Shown here in pieces: positions 7,650-16,025 of a DNA stretch of 33,521 bases. The stretch is from Nanobdellota archaeon (lineage in GTDB: Archaea; Nanobdellota; Nanobdellia; Parvarchaeales; Parvarchaeaceae). Numbering within the stretch: position 1 is the stretch's first letter; each line of letters opens with the position of its first letter. The stretch spans positions 1-33,521 of the forward strand of contig JAKAAW010000007.1 of NCBI GenBank assembly GCA_021802105.1, written 5' to 3'. The position numbers and the translations under genes are program-made. The notes below the pieces were generated by a model. The model saw nothing but the letters and a program-made list of their open reading frames with translations. It had not been told where the DNA came from and ran no database searches.

Positions 7650-8945
7650 ATGGACCAAGATGACAAGCTCGATATAATATTAAAGAAGCTTCAAGAAACA
7701 GAGGATAAAGTCAAGGAACTTGAGAAGAAAAATGCAGAGCAGGAAAAGATTATACAGAAAGAGGAAGTGTCTGTCCAAAAGATGATGGATAATTCTCCGG
7801 AAAATTTCTTCAGCAAGAACAGAATGTTTATAATCGCTGCGCTAATAGTCATAGTGGCAGTTTTTGTCGTTCTGTTCGCTTTGAAATTACCGCCGTTCGC
7901 ATTCGGTTCTGTTCAGAGCAACACATCTGCGCAGTTTTTCTCGCCGTCCGACGGCTCTTTACTCGGTTCGAACTACCTATCAGGACTGTCTAATCTTAGC
8001 GCGCAGCTAACTGCTGTAGGAATATCCCAGATCACTGCAAACCTAAGTTCCAGTTTTGTTTCAAATATAGAGAAACAGGGTTTTACAAGGGTCGGCAACT
8101 CATCAATATTCTGCTTACCTGCATCTTCGGGGAGTAGTAGCAGTCAGGCTCATCCTGCATATTGTCTTCTCTTCATGGCTGACGGAAACTATAACGTCAT
8201 ACCTATATCAGTCAACGGTTCCTTTGCTACTTTATCAGCTGGCAGCAAGCCTACTTTCCTGTACATAGGGGCTTCAGGATGTCCGTTCTGCGCTCAGATG
8301 CGCTGGTCAATGGCGGTTTCTTTGAGTAAATTTGGTAACTTCACAAAACTGTTTTCCGATAGGTCCGCCACGATTGACTGGAACGTGCCCACTATAATGT
8401 TCAACTTCTCTAAATCTGTCTATGATCAGGTACTGTCACAACCACCTGTCAATGGCGGCCCATATGGTGACTCCAATCCTACGCCATTCTCAACAGGAGC
8501 GTATTACTCCTCACCATACATAAATTTCGAGTCACTTGATCAAATGGGGGGGTCCTTCCTTACAAATAGTACCGGTCTGGGGAGTCTTTTGAACTCTAAC
8601 TTTACCAGCCCTGCTGCAATAGGTTTCAACATAACGGACATGCCCATATTCCCCAATTATGGTGTGCCGTTCTTCGACATCAACAATAAATTTGTATTTG
8701 ACGGTGCTATACTTAACGCTGGTACGATTCTAGATTCGTCTACTCGAACTACCTTCTCACAATACAGCACTCATGCAGATATCCTGAAGTCGCTGCAGAA
8801 CCCTACCCGCGGTTCATTTGGAGAGACTGCACTCGGCGCAGCTAATATACTGACTGCTCAGATCTGCGAGACAATAAACAACACCGCGCCAGTCTGTTCT
8901 CTATCTTATATAAGGGCTCTTGAGGCGCTAATAAACAGTGCATAA
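7650..8945 (+). CDS. Membrane-anchored DUF929-like protein with thioredoxin-type CPFC motif
   Basis: A 431-aa protein. Residues ~1-45 form a charged coiled coil (KLQETEDKVKELEKKNAEQEK), residues ~58-80 are a single transmembrane helix, and the rest is a Ser/Asn-rich ectodomain with many N-glycosylation sequons. Within it FLYIGASGCPFCAQMRWSMAVSL (CPFC at residues 211-214) is the core of the archaeal DUF929 family, a thioredoxin-like fold frequent in acidophilic archaea. The CxxC suggests a cell-surface disulfide or redox role; this is inference. Other cysteines (IFCLP, YCLLF, QICET, PVCSL) could be structural disulfides. Hairpin repeat copy 3 follows the stop within a few bases. Confidence 0.82.
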   Translation: MDQDDKLDIILKKLQETEDKVKELEKKNAEQEKIIQKEEVSVQKMMDNSPENFFSKNRMFIIAALIVIVAVFVVLFALKLPPFAFGSVQSNTSAQFFSPSDGSLLGSNYLSGLSNLSAQLTAVGISQITANLSSSFVSNIEKQGFTRVGNSSIFCLPASSGSSSSQAHPAYCLLFMADGNYNVIPISVNGSFATLSAGSKPTFLYIGASGCPFCAQMRWSMAVSLSKFGNFTKLFSDRSATIDWNVPTIMFNFSKSVYDQVLSQPPVNGGPYGDSNPTPFSTGAYYSSPYINFESLDQMGGSFLTNSTGLGSLLNSNFTSPAAIGFNITDMPIFPNYGVPFFDINNKFVFDGAILNAGTILDSSTRTTFSQYSTHADILKSLQNPTRGSFGETALGAANILTAQICETINNTAPVCSLSYIRALEALINSA

Positions 8946-8949
8946 GATT

Positions 8950-9002
8950 TTTATAAAGTGTGAGCATGAAAACCCATCTATTTAGAAGTGGGAGGATGTC
9001 AC
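8950..9002 (+). repeat. Dispersed hairpin repeat, copy 3
   Basis: A copy of the repeat with the conserved left block TTTATAAAG, hairpin CCCATCT-ATTTAG-AAGTGGG, and right block GGGAGGATGTCAC shared with copy 4. It starts four bases after the stop of the DUF929-like gene, so it could also act in transcript 3'-end formation. Confidence 0.75.
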
Positions 9003-9065
9003 GTTGCCAAAATGGCTTAACTCCTTCTTTTCAGTGTTTAAATTATAAAGAACCTTTAGATAAGT

Positions 9066-9986
9066 ATGTCAGAAGATGTTTTAATGATGCCTAAGAGGAT
9101 ACTCGAGAACTCTTACGACATATACAATGAACTTAATAAGATAAATTCCGCCATGATGAGGGCTTCTGGTGTCCTGGGCGCCCAGATGGAAGAAGCACCC
9201 AAGATAGCTGATATAGGGCCGATGCTGAAGCCTGCAAGGGTGGAAGAGGCCGCACAGGCACCTAAGTCCGTGGAAAAGCCTATCAGTGAGAGGCATTCCA
9301 GAGCAGCTGCCATAGCTAGAGCTTTCGGTTTCAGTTCAAAAGTGCTGTCCGCACAGCGTGTCGAAGAAAAAAGAGTAACAGCTACAAAAAAAGAAGCCGT
9401 TAGGGCACCGCCAATAGGACTGAAGTCGACTGCGATGCCTACACCAATAGCGACTCCGCAGCCGCTGGTAATAACCAAGCTGCCAAGTACCTCTCCTGGG
9501 AAGATACCGAACCTTAAGCCACTGGAGCAACCTGTATCCACGGTAACTGCAGTAGCACGCAAAGAGGAGCTTAAAAAGCCTGAAATGAAGATAGCACCAA
9601 CACCGATTACGACAAAGCCGATACAGCCAGTACTTGATCAGGCGACGGTCGTCACGACTCCTACCACAACCGTCAAATCAAGGGTAGCAGAGACACATAT
9701 CCAAGTGGCTAAAACGGTCAGTGACATGGGAGCTTATCCTGTTACAAAGCCAGAGATCTTTGAGGAGAAAGGAGAGGCTGAGAAGGAGCTGGTCATGGCA
9801 TCGAACAACCCAGTCTCAAACCTGCTCAACATGGTAAAGACAAAGCATTCAATCACAATAGGGGAGGCCGCAGAAGCTCTGCACGTAGACAGATCTCTAG
9901 TGGAGACCTGGGCAAAACTGTTAAACAGCAACGCACTTTTAAAAATAAAATACCAGTTAATGGGGGATACTATACTCGAAGCTTGA
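9066..9986 (+). CDS. Pro/Thr-rich linker protein with C-terminal helix-turn-helix domain
   Basis: A 306-aa protein with three parts. Residues ~1-60 are helical (PKRILENSYDIYNELNKINSAMMRAS). Residues ~60-225 are a low-complexity Pro/Thr/Lys/Ala linker. Residues ~245-306 form a small winged-helix-like unit (SITIGEAAEALHVDRSLVETWAKLLNSNALLKIKYQLMGDTILEA). Similar C-terminal modules ('...xxVExWAKxLxxxxLxxIxYxxxGxxxL') recur in archaeal proteins of unknown role. It is separated by one base from a RAD55-type ATPase and may be its partner or adaptor; that link is inference from gene order. TATA-like GTTTAAATTATAAAG lies upstream. Confidence 0.75.
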   Translation: MSEDVLMMPKRILENSYDIYNELNKINSAMMRASGVLGAQMEEAPKIADIGPMLKPARVEEAAQAPKSVEKPISERHSRAAAIARAFGFSSKVLSAQRVEEKRVTATKKEAVRAPPIGLKSTAMPTPIATPQPLVITKLPSTSPGKIPNLKPLEQPVSTVTAVARKEELKKPEMKIAPTPITTKPIQPVLDQATVVTTPTTTVKSRVAETHIQVAKTVSDMGAYPVTKPEIFEEKGEAEKELVMASNNPVSNLLNMVKTKHSITIGEAAEALHVDRSLVETWAKLLNSNALLKIKYQLMGDTILEA

Positions 9987-9987
9987 T

Positions 9988-10698
9988 ATGGCAGAAACAG
10001 CGGAAGCAGTCGATAGAGTCAAGCGCGTGCACTCTGGAGTACAGGGGTTTGACGAGATACTCAATGGCGGTATACCTACAGAGGACATAATACTTGTTAC
10101 AGGTACTCCTGGTTCCGGAAAAACAACGTTGTGTATGCAGATGCTCGATTACGGTGCAAAGAACGGAGAGAACGGCGTATATTTTACACTGGAAGAATCC
10201 GCAAAGGACATAATAGAACAGTTTAAGAACTTTGACCCTCAGATAGAGGATCTCATCAAGAGCGGTATGCTGAAAATAGTCGAGATAACGCTTACAGACT
10301 ACGAATCGTTTAAGGGGATGATAACGGCAGAGATGGAAGCCGCCAAGGCAAAGAGAGTCGTGATCGATTCAGTGACATACTTCCAGATGTTTTTTGCAGA
10401 TATAATGTCCATAAGAAAATCAATAATAGAAGTTTCGCAGCTTATAAAAAGTCACAATTGCTTTGGGCTCCTTATAGGCGAGATACCTTATGGAGAGAAC
10501 AAGCTCTCTGCTTTCGGCGTGGAAGAGTTCGCCGTCGACGGAGTGGTCGCTCTTTATCTCATGGAAAAAGCCGGTTCTTTCATAAGGGCTATACGCGTCG
10601 TAAAGATGCGGGACACGAACCACCTTACAAAATTCTGCCCTATGGAAATAAGTAACAAAGGCATAGTTATATATCCAAACGCAGAAGTATTTACCTAG
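9988..10698 (+). CDS. RAD55/KaiC-type RecA-superfamily ATPase
   Basis: A 236-aa single-domain KaiC/RAD55-family ATPase. The opening VKRVHSGVQGFDEILNGGIPTEDIILVTGTPGSGKTT is the family signature, with Walker A GTPGSGKTT at residues ~39-47 and the strand AKRVVIDSVT as Walker B. The terminal segment IRVVKMRDTNHLTKFCPMEISNKGIVIYP is the canonical KaiC-domain end. Family members act in signalling, archaellum/pilus control (ArlH) or recombination regulation; which one applies here is not resolved. It lies one base after the helix-turn-helix gene and nine bases before rfcS, so all are probably co-transcribed. Confidence 0.9.
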   Translation: MAETAEAVDRVKRVHSGVQGFDEILNGGIPTEDIILVTGTPGSGKTTLCMQMLDYGAKNGENGVYFTLEESAKDIIEQFKNFDPQIEDLIKSGMLKIVEITLTDYESFKGMITAEMEAAKAKRVVIDSVTYFQMFFADIMSIRKSIIEVSQLIKSHNCFGLLIGEIPYGENKLSAFGVEEFAVDGVVALYLMEKAGSFIRAIRVVKMRDTNHLTKFCPMEISNKGIVIYPNAEVFT

Positions 10699-10707
10699 AG
10701 ATAAATT

Positions 10708-11655
10708 ATGGCACTTTGGATAGAAAAATACAGACCAAAAAACTTTGATGAAGTCATAGGGCAGCGGGAGAGCGTCGATAAACTCAAAGCAATGTTAAAA
10801 AAGGGAGATATACAGCACATGATATTATCCGGTCCTCCTGGGGTCGGAAAAACCACCTGTGCAGTGGTTCTCGCCGTGTCTTTATTCGGAGACAAATGGA
10901 CACAGAATTTTATGGAGCTGAACGCGTCGGATGATAGAAAGCTAAGCGTTATACAGGGAAAAGTAAAAGAGTTCGCCCGTTCGCGCCCCATAGACGCGCC
11001 ATTCAAGATAATCCTTCTGGATGAGGGGGACTCACTTACACAGGAAGCACAGCAGGCTCTTAGAAGGATGATGGAGGAGTACAGCAGCACGTGCAGATTC
11101 GTCTTTAGTGTAAATTATCAGAGCAACATAATAGAACCTCTTCAGTCGAGGTGCGCTATACTACGATTTCAGCCTCTTTCAAAAGAAGATGTCTTCAAGT
11201 TCATAGATTGGATAGCAGACAGTGAGGAACTGACACTAGACAATAGTGCCAAGGATGCGCTAGAATACGTGTCCAAGGGAGATCTCAGGGCGCTCACGAA
11301 TCTACTACAGTCGCTGTCTAATGTCTCAAAGAGGATAACTGGGGAGATGGTGTACGAGAACGCAGGAACAATAGACAAAGGGAAGATAAAGAGCGGTCTG
11401 GATGCAGCGGTAAAAGGCGACTATATTAAGGCCAGGAAGATATTCGAGGAACTGATAGGCACGGGAGTAAATATGAAAGAACTGCTCTCAGAAATATTCG
11501 ATGTAGTCATCTCAGATGAGGATGTAATAGACAGGAGGGTGAGGAGCTACGTAGTCGAAAAATTGGCAGAAACCGACTATAGAATAATAGAGGGAGCAAC
11601 ACCTTACATACAGTTCCAGGCATTTCTTGCATTCCTTTCGACTCTGAAGCACTAA
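10708..11655 (+). CDS. rfcS: Replication factor C small subunit
   Basis: Clamp-loader AAA+ subunit, 315 aa, which with RfcL loads PCNA on primed DNA. It starts with the classic W.EKYRP box (LWIEKYRPKNFDEVIGQ), then Walker A GPPGVGKTT (residues ~42-50), ELNASDDR, a Walker B of LLDEGDSL and the sensor/arginine-finger region SVNYQSNIIEPLQSRCAILRF with the SRC motif. The Walker B box has DEGD where most small subunits have DEAD, a mild change that keeps both acidic residues. It is followed after four bases by the large subunit. Confidence 0.96.
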   Translation: MALWIEKYRPKNFDEVIGQRESVDKLKAMLKKGDIQHMILSGPPGVGKTTCAVVLAVSLFGDKWTQNFMELNASDDRKLSVIQGKVKEFARSRPIDAPFKIILLDEGDSLTQEAQQALRRMMEEYSSTCRFVFSVNYQSNIIEPLQSRCAILRFQPLSKEDVFKFIDWIADSEELTLDNSAKDALEYVSKGDLRALTNLLQSLSNVSKRITGEMVYENAGTIDKGKIKSGLDAAVKGDYIKARKIFEELIGTGVNMKELLSEIFDVVISDEDVIDRRVRSYVVEKLAETDYRIIEGATPYIQFQAFLAFLSTLKH

Positions 11656-11659
11656 TAAT

Positions 11660-12646
11660 ATGTTAAAATTACCAGAAGAGAGGCTTGACGGCTTTCTTGA
11701 GAACTACCCTGGTAAAATAAGAGGGGAAGTCGTGGCGCTTGTTCAGAAAGGAGAGAACAAGTTTGTATTCGAGGGACCTGCCGGCTCAGGAAAATCCTTT
11801 CTCGCTAAAGCTTTTGCAGAATCCTTTGGCATGCATCTTGAAACAATAAATCTGTATCTTCTGGATTCCGTTGATGATTCTACCCAGTCTGATCAGATAT
11901 ACAACACCATAATGAACGAGGCAAGATCAAAAACATTATTTGATTCCAGTTCAAAAGTGTTGTTCGTAGAGGATCTTGATAAGGTGCTCTCTGTAGACGC
12001 CAAGATATTGAACAAGCTAAGACAGATCAATAGCGCGATAATAATCTTTGAATCCAGGAATGGAGAATCTTTTCGTTCAAAAGGCAGGTCGCATCTCAGC
12101 GGATACAAAATTATACGCTTCTACAGACCGAATGACAGAGTGCTAAAAGCCTTTGCGTACAGGATCCTAGCACTAAATAAGATCAATCTTCCCGAGATTC
12201 TTGTAGACAAGATAGTAAAAAACGCAAGGGGGAACATGTCGAGCGTGATATCAGACCTGAATACTGCCGTTACTACGGGAAAGGATATGACTATAGTTCC
12301 CCGCGATTCCGAAGACACGTTGTTCGAGCGCCTAGACTCTGTCTTCACTGGCAACACGGGCGGCATAAACACGCATTTTCCATCAGATTCCGAGGCGAAA
12401 GCATTTGAGATATGGCTGGCTGACAAAATACCCTCTGTCTTCAGCGGGCAGTCACTTCATGCGGCATTTGACAGGGTAGCCATGTCTGACATCCTTCTTG
12501 GCAAGATCAAGAAACAAAATTGGGTCCTGCTTAAGTATATTCAAGAGGTGCTTTTTGATGGTATTAGCTCGCTGCCTGAAAAGAAAAGCGCAAAGTTGAC
12601 TTATTACGCTCCGAACTGGAACGTTTATTACAGGAGCTTTCAGTGA
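11660..12646 (+). CDS. rfcL: Replication factor C large subunit, divergent and short
   Basis: Position directly after rfcS and the C-terminal collar-type segment SDILLGKIKKQNWVLLKYIQEVLFDGIS identify this as RfcL. At 328 aa it is shorter than typical archaeal RfcL (about 400-500 aa) and lacks a C-terminal PIP-like tail. Walker A is present (GPAGSGKS, residues ~39-46), but the N-terminal EKYRP box is absent, the usual NASD box is missing (HLETINLYLLDSVDD), and Walker B reads VLFVEDLDK, with ED in place of the usual DE. It presumably still joins RfcS in a clamp loader; whether it hydrolyses ATP normally is uncertain. Its stop is adjacent to the convergent trm5 stop. Confidence 0.85.
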   Translation: MLKLPEERLDGFLENYPGKIRGEVVALVQKGENKFVFEGPAGSGKSFLAKAFAESFGMHLETINLYLLDSVDDSTQSDQIYNTIMNEARSKTLFDSSSKVLFVEDLDKVLSVDAKILNKLRQINSAIIIFESRNGESFRSKGRSHLSGYKIIRFYRPNDRVLKAFAYRILALNKINLPEILVDKIVKNARGNMSSVISDLNTAVTTGKDMTIVPRDSEDTLFERLDSVFTGNTGGINTHFPSDSEAKAFEIWLADKIPSVFSGQSLHAAFDRVAMSDILLGKIKKQNWVLLKYIQEVLFDGISSLPEKKSAKLTYYAPNWNVYYRSFQ

Positions 12647-12647
12647 G

Positions 12648-13445
12648 TTATTTTTCCACGTAGATATCAAAACATTCTCTCACCATGTAAGGGGCGACTT
12701 CACCGGCCCTTTTTGCCGTTATCCTCCTTACCGTAGCGGCGCCGTCTATAATCTCTCTTATCTTTTTTATGGAAGACGAGACAGAGTTGTCATATCCTTC
12801 CTTCTCATCTATGAATGAGTACATGTGGATGATACACTCCTTTTTTGCGGCTTTTATCGCAGCAGGCAGAAAATCATACGTTCCAACTGGGAAATTCATT
12901 ATTATCCTGTCGAATTTCTTTTTCAACTTCCATGATATTTTCTTAGAGTCTCCTTCAAAAACATGCACGTTGCCTACTTTGTTCAAATAAATGTTTCTTT
13001 TCAATTCTTCAATAGCGCTGTGATTTATATCTATAGCGTATATTTCCTTCGCCGTTTTTGCCAACTCTATAGCGTACGGCCCCACTCCGCAGAACATATC
13101 GAGAACCGACTCGTTGCGCTTTGTAGATTTTGATATCCTCAATCGCTCCGAGGACAATCTTGGCGTGAAGAAAACTTTTTTTATATCGATATAGAACACG
13201 CATCCGTTCTCCTTGTGCAGTGTCGCAGAGCTCTTCTTCCCGGCGACCCATACTACCTTAGGGACTCTCTCTTCCCCTTCAGTCCTGCCGACCTTCTTGA
13301 ACACGCTGGTTATGTGCTTGTTCTTGCGCATTACGTCAGTGGCAATCATCCTGGCATCTGTAGCGCTTAGCTTGCTGCGGGGCTTGATGATTGCTATGTT
13401 TCCTATCACATCAAAACCGCTGTAGAGTCCAGTTTGTCCAGTCAT
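12648..13445 (-). CDS. trm5: Trm5-like tRNA (guanine-37 N1)-methyltransferase
   Basis: A 265-aa class I methyltransferase of the Trm5/Met-10 family, which makes m1G37 in tRNA and prevents frameshifting. The start (YSGFDVIGNIAIIKPRSKL) matches the Trm5 D2 opening; VFFTPRLSSERLRISK is the family R-rich strand; motif I is LDMFCGVGPYAIELA; and the NxP motif is MNFPVGTYDFL, close to the Trm5 NLP motif and unlike TYW2. Archaeal Trm5 is commonly ~330 aa with an N-terminal D1 tRNA-elbow domain, which appears to be absent here. It overlaps by four bases (ATGA) a small membrane protein gene upstream. Confidence 0.88.
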   Translation of the reverse strand: MTGQTGLYSGFDVIGNIAIIKPRSKLSATDARMIATDVMRKNKHITSVFKKVGRTEGEERVPKVVWVAGKKSSATLHKENGCVFYIDIKKVFFTPRLSSERLRISKSTKRNESVLDMFCGVGPYAIELAKTAKEIYAIDINHSAIEELKRNIYLNKVGNVHVFEGDSKKISWKLKKKFDRIIMNFPVGTYDFLPAAIKAAKKECIIHMYSFIDEKEGYDNSVSSSIKKIREIIDGAATVRRITAKRAGEVAPYMVRECFDIYVEK

Positions 13446-13618
13446 ATCCTGCTCCCGCCAGCACGTCTTCTGGTCAATAATCTGCCAAGCGGCAAGAAGA
13501 GAAACAGCACGAATATAAATGTCCTGAACACGAGTATGAGCATAAATGTCACGACTATGCTCAATACCATTATATAAATCAGGAGCATGTCAATACGCCT
13601 AGTCATAGGAAGTTCCAT
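13442..13618 (-). CDS. Small two-helix membrane protein
   Basis: The ORF-track frame begins earlier, inside the divergent proS gene; the first start that avoids this is MELPMTRRIDMLL at 13618, giving 58 aa. It has hydrophobic stretches LLIYIMVLSIVVTFMLILVF and FIFVLFLFLPLGRLL and a basic tail (RRRAGG). Its stop overlaps the trm5 start as ATGA, suggesting translational coupling. Function unknown. Confidence 0.6.
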   Translation of the reverse strand: MELPMTRRIDMLLIYIMVLSIVVTFMLILVFRTFIFVLFLFLPLGRLLTRRRAGGSRI

Positions 13619-13658
13619 GGCTCTATAAAAATATAAATGCGGGTTGGTAAGGATAGTC

Positions 13659-15101
13659 ATGGCAGCTGAAAGAAAAAATATCAAAAAAGAAGAGAACCTC
13701 ATAGACTGGTATAATGAGATTATGCTGAGGGCAGAGCTAGTGGATTTTTCGGCTGTGAAAGGTTTCGCTGTTTATCGTCCCTATGGGTATGAAATGTGGG
13801 AGCTTACACAAGAATTCTTGAACAGAAGGTTCAAAGCTCTCGGCGTAAAGAACACATACTTTCCACTCCTCATACCAGAGAGAATACTTAACAAGGAGAA
13901 AGAGCACATAGAAGGCTTCAGCGTAGAGGTGGCATGGGTCACCAAAGGAGGCGACAGAGATCTCGATGAAAAGTTGGCGATAAGGCCAACCTCAGAAACG
14001 ATAATGTATGACAGCTATTCAAGGTGGGTAAAAAGTTATAGGGACCTCCCTTTACTTCTTAACCAGTGGAACACTATGGTCAGGTGGGAAACAAAAGAGA
14101 CTAGATTTCTTCTCCGTGGTAGGGAGAATCTCTGGCAGGAAGGGCACTGCGTATTCGCATCAAAGGAGGAAGCAGAGAACAACGTACTTTTGACCATACT
14201 AATCTACAAAGACATGATGGAAGAGCTGTTTGCTATACCCGTCCTTGTAGGGAGGAAGAGCGAGCGCGAAAAGTTCGCCGGCGCTGTGAACACTTACACT
14301 GTTGAAGCAGTTTTGCCTAATAATTATGTGTCTCAGGCGGCTACATCCCATTACTTAGGTCAGAATTTCTCAAAGCCTTTCGACATAAAGTTTTTAGACG
14401 AGAAAAATGAATGGCAGTATGGTTACCAGACATCATGGGGGGCTTCAATGAGAGGTATAGGGATAATAGCGCTTGTGTTTGGCGATGACAAAGGGCTCGT
14501 ATTACCACCTAGAGTTGCACCAATACAGATTGTCGTGATACCCATACTTAAGGGAGAGGAAACGGACAGCAATGTCATAGAATACAGCAAAAGAATACAT
14601 GAGAAGCTCGGCAAGCTAGGTATCAGATCTGTTTTAGACGATAGGAAAACGTACTCTGCGGGATGGAAATTCAACGAATATGATCTCAAAGGAGTGCCGA
14701 TAAAGCTAGAAATCGGTGCCAGGGAGGTCGAGTCTGAATCTTTTTCGATAAAAATAAGATTATCTGGCGAGAAGGCCACGCTTAAGCTGGATGAAGTTAA
14801 AAGCATGCCGGAGAGACTTGAGCGCCTTCACATGGAAATGTTCGATAAAGCTAAGAAGGATATGGACTCTAGGATATCAATAGGAAAAGACAGGGAAGGA
14901 TTCGTCTCTGCTCTAAAAAACTCAACGGCTATAGTCAAATCAGCGTGGTGCAATAGGAGCGAGTGCGAGGACAAAATAAAAGATCAGACGGGCGCCACGT
15001 CAAGGCTCATACCTTTAGATAAAGAGGCTCTACTCGGAGAAAAGTGCGCTTTCTGCGGGGAAGAAGCGAAGGTTAATGCGTACTTCGCCAAGTCTTACTG
15101 A
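13659..15101 (+). CDS. proS: Prolyl-tRNA synthetase (archaeal/eukaryotic type)
   Basis: Class II aminoacyl-tRNA synthetase that charges tRNA-Pro, 480 aa from the chosen start. Visible motifs: the N-terminal NLIDWYNEIMLRAELVDFS, motif 2 NTMVRWETKETRFLLRGRENLWQEGH, motif 3 TSWGASMRGIGIIALVFGDDKGLVLPPRVAPIQ, the anticodon-binding domain (VIEYSKRIHEKLGKLGIRSVLDD), and the C-terminal zinc-binding domain of the archaeal/eukaryotic group (WCNRSEC ... CAFCGE ... NAYFAKSY). After EGH the sequence is CVF, where most relatives have TAH, a small deviation in the motif 2 region. I use MAAERK at 13659 rather than the track start because a TATA-like CTATAAAAATATAAA lies about 25-38 bp upstream. The downstream methyltransferase follows after one base. 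Confidence 0.96.
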   Translation: MAAERKNIKKEENLIDWYNEIMLRAELVDFSAVKGFAVYRPYGYEMWELTQEFLNRRFKALGVKNTYFPLLIPERILNKEKEHIEGFSVEVAWVTKGGDRDLDEKLAIRPTSETIMYDSYSRWVKSYRDLPLLLNQWNTMVRWETKETRFLLRGRENLWQEGHCVFASKEEAENNVLLTILIYKDMMEELFAIPVLVGRKSEREKFAGAVNTYTVEAVLPNNYVSQAATSHYLGQNFSKPFDIKFLDEKNEWQYGYQTSWGASMRGIGIIALVFGDDKGLVLPPRVAPIQIVVIPILKGEETDSNVIEYSKRIHEKLGKLGIRSVLDDRKTYSAGWKFNEYDLKGVPIKLEIGAREVESESFSIKIRLSGEKATLKLDEVKSMPERLERLHMEMFDKAKKDMDSRISIGKDREGFVSALKNSTAIVKSAWCNRSECEDKIKDQTGATSRLIPLDKEALLGEKCAFCGEEAKVNAYFAKSY

Positions 15102-15102
15102 T

Positions 15103-15594
15103 ATGGATGCTGTAGAATACTATAACACCATAAAAGACAGTTATGATGCGCTTTATAGCATGGAGCAGGAAGGGAAGATAGACTATTTTATATCAATAAT
15201 AAAACCAAAACACAGGCACCTAATACTTGATATCGGTGCAGGCTCGGGCATACTAGAGAGCAGGCTAAAAAAGAATAGGATAATAGCGCTTGAACCTTCC
15301 AAGCTTATAGACGAGTTCGCCAAGAAAAAACCTAAGAACGTAACGATAGTACGGAAAAGGATATTCGATTTCCACACCACTAAAAAATTCGATATTATCT
15401 TCTGTGTAACAGTGCTACAGGACATGAAGATAGACGAGAGGCAAGGTGCAATAGATGCCATGTTTAAGATGTGCAAAAAAGGGGGCAGGATCGTAATATC
15501 TGTGCTTGATGAATCCAGTATAGATTTATCTAACTTGAATCCTGAAAAAACAGGATCGATAGAGAACGATAGGTTCTATATCTTCCAGAACTAA
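15103..15594 (+). CDS. Class I SAM-dependent methyltransferase
   Basis: A 163-aa Rossmann methyltransferase. From MDAVEYYNTIKDSYDALYSMEQEGK it proceeds to motif I LILDIGAGSGILESRL, an acidic strand end IALEPSKLID, and post-motif segments FDIIFCVTVLQDMK and MCKKGGRIVISVLDES. This is the Methyltransf_25/11 pattern; the substrate is unknown. The track start lies within proS; the ATG at 15103, one base after the proS stop, is better and implies co-transcription. A tRNA-related role is conceivable from context only. Confidence 0.85.
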   Translation: MDAVEYYNTIKDSYDALYSMEQEGKIDYFISIIKPKHRHLILDIGAGSGILESRLKKNRIIALEPSKLIDEFAKKKPKNVTIVRKRIFDFHTTKKFDIIFCVTVLQDMKIDERQGAIDAMFKMCKKGGRIVISVLDESSIDLSNLNPEKTGSIENDRFYIFQN

Positions 15595-15684
15595 AAATTA
15601 TTAATATATTAGACTATCCAATAAGAAAGCTTTAAATTAAGGCTTACCCTTATCTTTATTATAGTCGCTCATCGCGATTTCAAT

Positions 15685-15693
15685 AAAGGAGGT
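15685..15693 (+). promoter_or_regulatory. Strong Shine-Dalgarno site for the PRC-barrel gene
   Basis: AAAGGAGGT ends four bases before the ATG at 15698. It is among the strongest ribosome-binding sites in this window, where many genes have none, and fixes the start codon. A TATA-like CTTTAAATTA is upstream near 15630. Confidence 0.7.
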
Positions 15694-15697
15694 TTAT

Positions 15698-15970
15698 ATG
15701 TCTGGTATAACAAAAGGTGAAAGAATAGACGCGAAAGCAGTCGTCGGTAAGACAGTGGTAGGGAAGAGCGGAAAGAAGCTTGGAGTAGTGAACGACCTTA
15801 TATATGAAGTAAGAACCGGTGAACTCGTCTCGCTTACTATAAAAGCACCAACATCATACGCAAACACGTTTCAGTTTGAAAAGGATCAGAACGGTTTCGA
15901 ACAGATTCCTTATAATTCAGTAATCTCTATAGGTGACTTTGTCGTCGTCGCAGAAGAAGATATAATATAA
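15698..15970 (+). CDS. PRC-barrel domain protein
   Basis: A 90-aa single-domain PRC-barrel protein. IDAKAVVGKTVVGKSGKKLGVVNDLIYEVRTGELVSLTI is the canonical first half, and IPYNSVISIGDFVVVAEE the last two strands. PRC-barrel proteins occur as small cytosolic beta-barrels in archaea and bacteria; some bind RNA-processing factors (RimM) or cell-division partners (the archaeal CdpB proteins associated with FtsZ/SepF). Which role applies here is not shown by sequence. It is monocistronic with a strong SD site. Confidence 0.9.
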   Translation: MSGITKGERIDAKAVVGKTVVGKSGKKLGVVNDLIYEVRTGELVSLTIKAPTSYANTFQFEKDQNGFEQIPYNSVISIGDFVVVAEEDII

Positions 15971-16025
15971 TCCGCAGAACAGGCAGCGATCAGTGGATAT
16001 CTCATTTGCAAAAATGAACAGTGCT

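Noticed and set aside
9113-9562. 149-aa minus-strand ORF opposite the Pro/Thr-rich gene
   Set aside because: Shadow frame caused by biased composition of the linker; no own promoter or ribosome-binding site.
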